This document shows positions 57,869-64,000 of a stretch of 64,000 bases of DNA, one piece after another. Under the pieces are notes generated by a model. It was not told the origin of the DNA and made no database searches. It worked only from the letters and a program-made list of their open reading frames with translations. The translations under genes and the position numbers were made by a program. Each line of letters opens with the position of its first letter. Position 1 is the stretch's first letter. The DNA comes from JBBRYW01 sp038253945 (GTDB lineage Bacteria; Actinomycetota; Thermoleophilia; Gaiellales; Gaiellaceae), in assembly GCA_038253945.1 (NCBI GenBank), contig JBBSGR010000001.1, positions 186,001 through 250,000 of the forward strand, given 5' to 3'.

Positions 57869-59238
57869 AGCCCTCGCCCGAGCTCCTCGCGAGCCTGCCG
57901 AGCCGCTTCGGGCACGCGGTGATCGCCTTCGTGGACGACGACGGCTATCCACTCGCCGTCGCCACCGACTTCCGGACCGACCCCGACCGCGGCATCATCC
58001 TGCTCGACCGGGTTGCGGGAGACGCGGTCCAGCCGCCCGAGGGCGAGCAGGTGAACGTCGTCTTCAGCCACATCCGGCCGCAGCCGGGCGTTGGCTACGA
58101 CGAGCGCCGATACGTGTCGCTGTGGGGAGAGCTGCGGCGCTCGAACGGTCAGCTCGAGTACGCGCCGCAGCGCGCGCAGCAGTGGGACGAGGAGCAGATG
58201 CCGTTCTTCGAGCTCTCGGAGCGCAGCGTTGCGCAGGCGCGGCGCTACTTCACCCAGGTATCTGCGGAGACGGGGCGAGACGTGCGGCCGCGACTCTCGT
58301 TGGGCTGGCTGTTCCTGCGGGCGACGCGGCTGCCCTTCCTCTCGGCGACGATTGTCCCGGTCTTGCTCGGGATCGCGGTCGCGGCACTCGACGACGGCTT
58401 CAGCTGGTGGCTCGCTGCTCTGACGCTTGTCGGCGGAGCGTGCGTTCACCTCGCACTGAATGTCGCCAACGACGTCTTCGACACCCTGAGCGGAGTGGAC
58501 GAGGCGAACGTCAACCCGACGCAGTTCAGCGGCGGCTCGCGCGTGATTCTCTACGGCCTGTTGCGCCTGCGCTCGATGGTGCAGCTTTCGGCGGGTCTCT
58601 ACGCCATCGGCATCGGCCTCGGCATCGCGCTCGCGGCGATGCGCGGCTGGAGCTTGCTCTGGATCGGCGTTGCCGGGGCGCTGATCAGTCTCTTCTACAC
58701 CGCGCCTCCGCTCAGGCTCGTGCATCGCGGCCTCGGCGAGATCTCGGTCGGGCTCGGCTTCGGCCCGATCATGGCGCTCGGCGCGTACTTCGTGCAGGCG
58801 CGCGAGTACGCGCTCGAGCCCCTGCTCGCCTCGCTACCGGTCGGAATCCTGATCGCCCTGATCCTCTACGTGAACGAGGTGCCGGATCGCCCGGCCGACG
58901 CCGCTGCCGGGAAGCGCACGCTGCCGGTGCGGCTCTCCAAGCAGGGCGTGCTACGCGGCTACGACCTCGCCGTCGGCGTCACCTTCGCGCTCATCATCGC
59001 GCTCGCCGGCACGGGCTTGATCGCGCGCCCGGCGATCATCGCGCTCGTGGCGCTGCCGCTCGCGTTCCCCGTGCGACGCGCGCTACGCGATTCGTACGAG
59101 AGCCCGTACGCCCTGATGCCGGCGATGGCGAGGAACATCCAGCTGCACCTCGCGACCGGGCTCCTCCTCGTCTCCGGCTACGTGATCGCGATCGTTGCCG
59201 ACGCGGCTTTCGGCAACCCGCCGTTCTTCCTCTCGTAA
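57865..59238 (+). CDS. fusion of flavin-type split barrel and UbiA/MenA-like prenyltransferase
   Basis: 457 residues from GTG 57865 (GTGA). Residues 1-150 form a PPOX-like barrel (VIAFVDDDGYPLAVATDF, VNVVFSHIRP, YVSLWGEL). From about 155 follows a UbiA prenyltransferase of eight or nine spans: the first aspartate motif NDVFD is at 202-206, and the second is NEVPDRPADAAAGKRTL near 330-345. The NDxxD/DxxxD pattern and FSGGSRV resemble MenA. A cofactor-coupled or regulated prenylation of a quinone or related ring is an inference; the fusion is uncommon in my knowledge. Confidence 0.85.
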   Translation: MKPSPELLASLPSRFGHAVIAFVDDDGYPLAVATDFRTDPDRGIILLDRVAGDAVQPPEGEQVNVVFSHIRPQPGVGYDERRYVSLWGELRRSNGQLEYAPQRAQQWDEEQMPFFELSERSVAQARRYFTQVSAETGRDVRPRLSLGWLFLRATRLPFLSATIVPVLLGIAVAALDDGFSWWLAALTLVGGACVHLALNVANDVFDTLSGVDEANVNPTQFSGGSRVILYGLLRLRSMVQLSAGLYAIGIGLGIALAAMRGWSLLWIGVAGALISLFYTAPPLRLVHRGLGEISVGLGFGPIMALGAYFVQAREYALEPLLASLPVGILIALILYVNEVPDRPADAAAGKRTLPVRLSKQGVLRGYDLAVGVTFALIIALAGTGLIARPAIIALVALPLAFPVRRALRDSYESPYALMPAMARNIQLHLATGLLLVSGYVIAIVADAAFGNPPFFLS

Positions 59239-59254
59239 CTGCGCGTAGCAGTTG

Positions 59255-59413
59255 TCAGTGGCGGCGGTGCCGCACCCAGCGAGAAAGCTGGCCGAGCGCG
59301 ATCACGCCGATGAAGACGAGCCCCACGACGAGCATCCCGAAGATGACCTTCTTGCCCTCGGTGGCGGCGTCGGCAGCGAGCGGGTAGTGAGTGTGGAGCG
59401 CGGAGGAGAGCAT
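59255..59413 (-). CDS. small single-span membrane protein
   Basis: 52 residues from ATG 59413. A short N terminus is followed by one membrane segment (KVIFGMLVVGLVFIGVIALG) and a basic end, RWVRHRRH, giving an N-out/C-in orientation by charge. It lies 13 bases after the upstream gene and is the last of the leftward heme-associated unit. I recognise no family. Confidence 0.55.
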   Translation of the reverse strand: MLSSALHTHYPLAADAATEGKKVIFGMLVVGLVFIGVIALGQLSRWVRHRRH

Positions 59414-59426
59414 TGCGGCCACGACT

Positions 59427-59972
59427 CTAACCGACCTGCCGGGCGTGGGACGCAAGCGCCCGCTCGAGCAGCTCTCCACCGATCTCGTCGCGCGCCAGCC
59501 GCGCGAGCGCACCTGCATCACCGTCATCGCGCAAGGCGCGCCTCGCGCCCTCCAGCGCACCTTGCCCGAGCAGGGCCGCGGTCGCCGCCCAGGCAGCTCC
59601 GTCACCCTCGGTGCCCTCGGTGCGCAGGTGGGCACAGAGCGAGATCAACTCCGCCAGATCGCCGACGGCCACCACCTCACCGAGCGCCGAGATGCGGACG
59701 AGCCCGTGGGCGTAGAGGTAGTCGCCGAGGAGGAGCGCCACGTCGCCGTCCGGCGGTGTGAACAACCGCGAGCGCCCGTAATGGAGGAGGTAGCCCTCGT
59801 AGATCGTCTCGATCCCGAGCGCGAACCGACCCGCACCAAGCGAGGAGAAGATCGCGACGCGCTCGCGCTCGCCCTCTGGGCGCAGCGCTTCTCCCCACAG
59901 CGGACTTTCGCGCTCAGCGTCCGCGCCGATCGTCTGCCAGAGGTCAGCCGCTGAAGAAGTCCGAGACGGCAT
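59427..59972 (-). CDS. hypothetical helical protein downstream of hemL
   Basis: 181 residues from ATG 59972, overlapping hemL by 29 bases. It is rich in alpha-helix-forming residues. The segment VALLLGDYLYAHGLVRISALGEVVAVGDLAELISLCA faintly recalls the LxGDYLFA region of polyprenyl synthases, but the DDxxD motifs are missing. With a UbiA-like gene next door, an isoprenoid-linked role is conceivable but unproven. Confidence 0.5.
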   Translation of the reverse strand: MPSRTSSAADLWQTIGADAERESPLWGEALRPEGERERVAIFSSLGAGRFALGIETIYEGYLLHYGRSRLFTPPDGDVALLLGDYLYAHGLVRISALGEVVAVGDLAELISLCAHLRTEGTEGDGAAWAATAALLGQGALEGARRALRDDGDAGALARLARDEIGGELLERALASHARQVG

Positions 59973-61218
59973 CGATTGTCCCATCGATCTCCTCGTCGCC
60001 GTGCGCGAGCGAGAGGAACCAGGCCTCGAACTGCGATGGCGGCAGGTAGATCCTGCGTTCGAGCAGGAAGCGGAAGAGCGCACCGAAGCGCTCGGTGTCG
60101 CAGGCGGAGGCGTCCTCGAAGTTCCTGACAGGCTCGCCCCGCAGGAAGAGCGTTGCCATGGCGCCGACGCGCTGAACTGTCGCATGCTCTCCTGCGGCCG
60201 CGCGGAGACCGCGCTCGAGCCGAGCTGACCGTTGCTCGAGCTGGTCGTAGACCCGCGGGTCCCGTAGCCGGCGAAGCACGCTCAGCCCGGCCGCCGTGGC
60301 GAGTGGATTTCCGGAGAGCGTCCCCGCCTGGTAGACGTCACCGGCCGGCGCGAGGCGCTCCATCAGCTCGGCCCGGCCGCCGAACGCGGCGAGCGGCAGC
60401 CCTCCGCCGACGATCTTGCCGAGAATGGTGAGATCCGGGCGGACGCCGAAGAGCTCCTGAGCCCCGCCGCGCGCGACGCGAAAGCCGGAGATGACCTCAT
60501 CGAAGACGAGCAGCGCGCCGCTGGCGTCGCAGAGCCGCCGCAGCAACTCGAGAAAGCCCGGCTCGGGCGGAACCACTCCCATGTTCCCCGGTACCGGCTC
60601 GACCACGATCGCGGCGAGGCCCTCGCCGTACTGCAGCACCGCGGCGGCCACTGCCTCCGCGTCGTTGAAGCCGATCACGATCGTGTCCGACGTCACGGCG
60701 GGCGGCACCCCCGGTGTCGTTGGAATGCCGAGCGTCGCAACCCCCGATCCCGCCTGCGCGAGAAGTGAGTCGACGTGACCGTGGTAGCAGCCGGCGAACT
60801 TAATGATCCGATCGCGGCGCGTACAGGCGCGCGCCAGCCTGATCGCGCTCATCGCCGCCTCCGTGCCCGACGAGACCAGCCGCACGAGCTCGATCGACGG
60901 GACGGCAGCCGCGATCTCGGCGGCGAGCTCGACCTCCCGCTCGGTCGGCGCACCGAAGCTCGTCCCGTCCGCGGCCGCGCCGGTCACTGCGGCGACCGTC
61001 TCGGGATCTGCATGTCCATAGAGCAGCGGACCCCATGACATGACCCAGTCCAGGTACGGCGTGCCTCCGGCGTCCTCGAGGTACGCGCCCTCTCCACGCC
61101 TGACGAACAGGGGCTCGTCCAGACCGACGGCGCGCATCGCGCGCACGGGCGAGTTGACGCCTCCCGGGATCAGCGCGAGCGCCCGCCGGTAGAGCTCCGA
61201 GCGCGTCCCTATGACCAC
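59944..61218 (-). CDS. hemL: glutamate-1-semialdehyde 2,1-aminomutase
   Basis: 424 residues from GTG 61218, overlapping hemB by 10 bases. LIPGGVNSPVRA, the PLP region with KFAGCYHGHVD, FDEVISGFRVA and the PLP lysine Lys268 in LGKIVGGGLP identify HemL. It makes 5-aminolevulinate from glutamate-1-semialdehyde in the C5 pathway. hemA is not in the window. Confidence 0.96.
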   Translation of the reverse strand: MVIGTRSELYRRALALIPGGVNSPVRAMRAVGLDEPLFVRRGEGAYLEDAGGTPYLDWVMSWGPLLYGHADPETVAAVTGAAADGTSFGAPTEREVELAAEIAAAVPSIELVRLVSSGTEAAMSAIRLARACTRRDRIIKFAGCYHGHVDSLLAQAGSGVATLGIPTTPGVPPAVTSDTIVIGFNDAEAVAAAVLQYGEGLAAIVVEPVPGNMGVVPPEPGFLELLRRLCDASGALLVFDEVISGFRVARGGAQELFGVRPDLTILGKIVGGGLPLAAFGGRAELMERLAPAGDVYQAGTLSGNPLATAAGLSVLRRLRDPRVYDQLEQRSARLERGLRAAAGEHATVQRVGAMATLFLRGEPVRNFEDASACDTERFGALFRFLLERRIYLPPSQFEAWFLSLAHGDEEIDGTIDAVSDFFSG

Positions 61219-62183
61219 TGCGCCAGCTCCTTCGTCCAGTACGAGACGACAATGTCGGCGCCTGCGCGCTTGATCGCGGTCAGCGATTCGAGCGCGGCCT
61301 GTCGCTCGTCGAGCCAGCCGCCCGCTGAGGCAGCTTTCAGCATCGCGTACTCGCCCGAGACGTTGTACGCGGCGATGGGAACGTCGAACCGCTCCCGCGC
61401 GGCCCGGATGACATCGAGGTACGGCAGTGCCGGCTTGACCATGATCACGTCGGCGCCCTCTCTCACGTCCTGGTCGCACTCCCGGAGTGCCTCACGGACG
61501 TTCGCCGGATCCATCTGGTAGCCGCGCCGGTCGCCGAAGGCGGGTGTCGAGTCGGCCGCCTCCCGGAATGGACCGTAGAACGCGGACGCGTACTTCGCCG
61601 CGTAGGACACGATCGGCGTGGCCTCGAGGCCAGCGTCGTCGAGCGCCGAGCGGACCGCACCAATTCGACCGTCCATCATGTCGCTCGGGCAGACGGCGTC
61701 AGCGCCCGCCTCGGCGTGACTCACCGCGGTCCGCGCCAGCAGCTCGAGCGTCGAGTCGTTGTCGACCTCGCCGCCCGAGAGAAGGCCGCAGTGACCGTGC
61801 GACGTGTACTCGCAGAGGCAGACGTCCGTCAACAGCAGCAGCCCAGGGAAGCGGGCGCGCAGGCGTCGAAGCGCGCGCTGCACGATGCCGTTTTCCCCGT
61901 ACGCGCCGGAGCCATCGTCGTCCTTCTCCTCCGGGATGCCGAACAGCAGCACGGCGGATACCCCCAGCCCAACGAGTTCCTCGGCCTCGCGCTCGAGGTC
62001 GTCGAGCGAGCGCTGGGCGATCCCGGGCAGGCCTTCGAGCGGGCGCGAGACGCTCTCGCCCGGGCAGGCGAAGAGCGGCATCACGAAGTCGTCGAGATCG
62101 AGGCGGGTCTCGCGGACGAGCGCGCGGAGCGGCCCGGTCCGGCGAAGCCGCCTGAGTCGCGTGGCGGGGAACGTGCCGGTCAC
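61209..62183 (-). CDS. hemB: delta-aminolevulinic acid dehydratase (porphobilinogen synthase)
   Basis: 324 residues from GTG 62183 (GTGA overlap). The catalytic lysines are Lys197 (SYAAKYASAFYGPFR) and Lys250 (MVKPALPYLD). The zinc-binding cysteines 122, 124 and 132 lie in DVCLCEYTSHGHCG, so it is a zinc-dependent form. It condenses two ALA molecules to porphobilinogen and is followed by hemL. Confidence 0.96.
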   Translation of the reverse strand: MTGTFPATRLRRLRRTGPLRALVRETRLDLDDFVMPLFACPGESVSRPLEGLPGIAQRSLDDLEREAEELVGLGVSAVLLFGIPEEKDDDGSGAYGENGIVQRALRRLRARFPGLLLLTDVCLCEYTSHGHCGLLSGGEVDNDSTLELLARTAVSHAEAGADAVCPSDMMDGRIGAVRSALDDAGLEATPIVSYAAKYASAFYGPFREAADSTPAFGDRRGYQMDPANVREALRECDQDVREGADVIMVKPALPYLDVIRAARERFDVPIAAYNVSGEYAMLKAASAGGWLDERQAALESLTAIKRAGADIVVSYWTKELAQWS

Positions 62184-63508
62184 AGCAACAATCTACGCGC
62201 CGCCGCCCGAGCCAGCGCGGTACACGCGAGCCCGAGTCCTGCGAGCCACGCGGCCTGAACCGAGATCGTCCGCCAGGGGCTCGCGTCATAGAGCGCCGAG
62301 GCGAAAAGGCGAACCGCGTGCGCGAACGGGAAGGCGTCGCTCACCCAGCCCGCCGGCGGCACGACCTCGCTCGGGACGAGACCGAGGAAGACCATCGGCA
62401 GGGCCAGGAGCAGTGCCACGAGAGACGCCGTGCGCGTGTCCCGCGCGAGCGCGCCCACCAGCGCTCCCAGCGCTCCCAGACTTGCGCCAGCGAGCAGCAC
62501 ACCGGCCAGAACGAGGGGCAATCTTCCCCAGGGCTCGCCTCCCTCGACGTTCCCGACCTCGGCGATCGCGCCGAACGCGAGAGTAATCGCGAGCCCGAGC
62601 AGGCCCCCCACCGCGCCGGCGAGTACGACCTTGCCCCAGACGAGCTGCCACAGGCTGACCGGACCGCGGACGAGTCGCCCGATTACGTTTTCGTCCCGCT
62701 CGCTCGCGAGCGTGGCGGCCGCGAGCAGCAGCGCCAGAAAACTCAGCGTGAGGCCGAGGGCGTAGCCTTGGATCTGCGCCGAGAGCAGCCAGGTGCGGCC
62801 GCGGTCGGGGGCGCGCACGAGCCGGATCGGGTTCGCGGTAGCGCGGAGCGCGTCGTCTGTCTGGTCGAGCGCGAGCCCGGCAGTGCGAACGAAGCTCTTG
62901 ATCCGCTTCAGGCGCGGCTCGGGCGGCAGCTGGTCGAGCAGCCGAGCGGTGCCGTCGAGGCCGAGCACGTCGAAGTTCCGGCCGAGGAAGCTGCCCCCGC
63001 CGCCGTGCCTGATCAGGTCGACATAGCGGAGGTTGGCCTTGATGTATGCCTCCTGCAACTGCTGGTTGAGCGAGTAGACGAGCGCCTGCACCTGTTGCGT
63101 CACGCGCGGCGCGAGCCCTCCCTGCGTCGTTCGCAGCTCGAGCCGCGGGCTCTGGACCATCCCGCGCAGATCGGCGGTGAAGCCGGCCGGAACGGTGACC
63201 GAAGCGACGATCTTGCCGTTCCGGAGCTCGCGGGCCGCTTCGTCGGGCGAGAGCCGGACGAGTGTGACGTCGCGGCTGACGCGGCGGATCGTGCGGTCGA
63301 CGTGAAACTGCTCGGCGCCGACGGTGACGACCGCGGGCAGACCGTCCTCGTCTACGAGCGCGACACGTGGCTTCGCGTTCGCATAGCCCGCGACCAGCCC
63401 GACGAGGAGCGCGATCACGATCGGGTAGCCGACGAGCACGGCGAGCAGTACGGGCGAGCGGCGAAGCACTCGCAAGTCCTTTCGCAGCATGAGCCACACG
63501 GGCCTCAC
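62180..63508 (-). CDS. ABC-2 type transporter permease with large extracytoplasmic domain
   Basis: 442 residues from GTG 63508, overlapping the ATPase stop. One N-terminal span (LLAVLVGYPIVIALLVGLVAG) is followed by about 200 residues of extracytoplasmic domain, then five or six spans starting near YALGLTLSFLALLLAAATL. ERDENVIGRLVRGPVSLWQL is the ABC-2 coupling element. The arrangement resembles YhgE/YhbS-type exporters. It is coupled to hemB, so a heme-related or lipid cargo is possible but not shown. Confidence 0.82.
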   Translation of the reverse strand: MRPVWLMLRKDLRVLRRSPVLLAVLVGYPIVIALLVGLVAGYANAKPRVALVDEDGLPAVVTVGAEQFHVDRTIRRVSRDVTLVRLSPDEAARELRNGKIVASVTVPAGFTADLRGMVQSPRLELRTTQGGLAPRVTQQVQALVYSLNQQLQEAYIKANLRYVDLIRHGGGGSFLGRNFDVLGLDGTARLLDQLPPEPRLKRIKSFVRTAGLALDQTDDALRATANPIRLVRAPDRGRTWLLSAQIQGYALGLTLSFLALLLAAATLASERDENVIGRLVRGPVSLWQLVWGKVVLAGAVGGLLGLAITLAFGAIAEVGNVEGGEPWGRLPLVLAGVLLAGASLGALGALVGALARDTRTASLVALLLALPMVFLGLVPSEVVPPAGWVSDAFPFAHAVRLFASALYDASPWRTISVQAAWLAGLGLACTALARAAARRLLL

Positions 63509-64000
63509 GCGAAGAGGCTCTCCACGGGCATCGCCTCGTGCTCGGCGAGCGACCCATCGAAGACGAGCGCGCCGTCGACGAGCACCGCCACGCGATCCGC
63601 GATCCGGCTCAGCTCCTCGAGCCGCTGCGTCGCGAAGACGACGGCGCTCAGACCTTCGGCTCGCCGCTCCGCACGCTCCCACAGCCGGCGCTGCTCTCCG
63701 GGGTCGAGCGCGGCTGTGGGCTCGTCCAGCAGCAGCACGTCCGGGTCTCCGAGCAGTGCGATCGCCAGGTTGAGCCGCTGCCTGTTGCCGACGGAGAGGA
63801 CGGCGCTCGGGCGGTCGTCGGCCAGGCCGAGCTCGTCGAGCAGGCGCGCTGCCGCCTGTTCCGGATCGGGGACCTTCTCGACCCGCGCGAAGAACTCGAG
63901 GTTCTCGCGGGCCGAGAGGCGGCCGTAGTGGGCAGGGCGCTGGGGGGCCCAGCCAACGGCGGTACCGGCGCGCACCTCCACGCGCCCCCCGCTTGGTGCG
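63505..64000 (-). CDS. ABC transporter ATP-binding protein, C-terminal part (5' end outside window)
   Basis: The frame runs off the right edge. About 165 residues are present. The Q-loop is VGWAPQRPAHYGRLSA, the signature is LSVGNRQRLNLA (G-N in place of G-G-Q), and Walker B is VLLLDEPTAALDPGE with switch region ATQRLEE (no His where one is usual). Walker A lies beyond the window. It pairs with the permease via GTGA. The unusual signature and switch may be tolerated, as in other ABC-2 exporters. Confidence 0.8.
   Translation of the reverse strand, partial: APSGGRVEVRAGTAVGWAPQRPAHYGRLSARENLEFFARVEKVPDPEQAAARLLDELGLADDRPSAVLSVGNRQRLNLAIALLGDPDVLLLDEPTAALDPGEQRRLWERAERRAEGLSAVVFATQRLEELSRIADRVAVLVDGALVFDGSLAEHEAMPVESLFA

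Overview
This 64 kb window is chromosomal DNA from a high-GC, single-membrane-type bacterium. I infer Actinomycetota, most likely the class Thermoleophilia. The reasons are the rpmH-dnaA type origin with TTGTCCACA-style DnaA boxes, very tight gene packing, many GTG/TTG starts, separate accA and accD, and several lineage-typical membrane glycosyltransferases (PIG-V-like, DUF2029, DUF2079). The phylum is fairly secure; the class is an inference. No insertion sequence, prophage, CRISPR array or rRNA is visible. One tRNA gene (Ile, GAT anticodon) is present.

Layout. 1-9.7 kb: end of a methyltransferase, an MrfA/YprA-like helicase, a LOG-like protein, a peptidase E-like enzyme, a type II NADH dehydrogenase, a damaged GNAT gene, an ABC exporter pair and the multidomain DNA ligase LigD on the other strand. 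9.8-19.5 kb: a fatty-acid block with accA-accD, an arginase-fold/zinc-ribbon protein, a tandem GNAT protein and a HAD hydrolase, then fabZ-fabH-(two 84-nt repeat mini-ORFs)-fabD-fabG-fabF, and a divergent short BirA. 19.4-24.1 kb: a secreted PGRP-type amidase, an NfeD protease-slipin pair and a GalT-like HIT enzyme. 24.1-38.3 kb: the replication origin region. dnaA-dnaN-recF-dciA-gyrB-gyrA run leftwards and rpmH-rnpA-yidD-yidC-jag-rsmG-parA-parB run rightwards from a DnaA-box-bearing intergenic region at about 33.35-33.59 kb, with a second box pair between dnaA and dnaN. 38.3-50 kb: a bifunctional nuclease, an orphan binding lipoprotein, MscS, a class A PBP with a proline-repeat tail, several membrane glycosyltransferases and MoeA. 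50.7-59.2 kb: an M28-like membrane protein, a two-component system, a TetR-HIT-permease group, and a flavin-barrel protein followed by a flavin-barrel/UbiA fusion. 59.2-64 kb: ABC exporter-hemB-hemL plus two small unknowns.

How the genes work together. The centre supplies replication initiation, the clamp, gyrase, protein insertion (YidC/YidD) and segregation (ParAB). The accAD and fab cluster with BirA supplies malonyl-CoA and the fatty-acid elongation cycle, although acpP is absent from its usual place. The right end joins heme synthesis to a MenA/UbiA-like prenyltransferase and may serve a respiratory chain that also includes NDH-2.

The most unusual signals are these. Start-stop overlaps use every NTGA form, including CTGA for recF and the GalT-like gene and probably ATAG for a glycosyltransferase. 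A diverged 88-bp tandem duplication keeps two translationally coupled 27-codon frames between fabH and fabD. The parB 3' end is written through the complement of tRNA-Ile. Several enzymes have lost or changed catalytic residues (arginase-like, M28-like, one GNAT). A UbiA enzyme carries an N-terminal flavin-type barrel.
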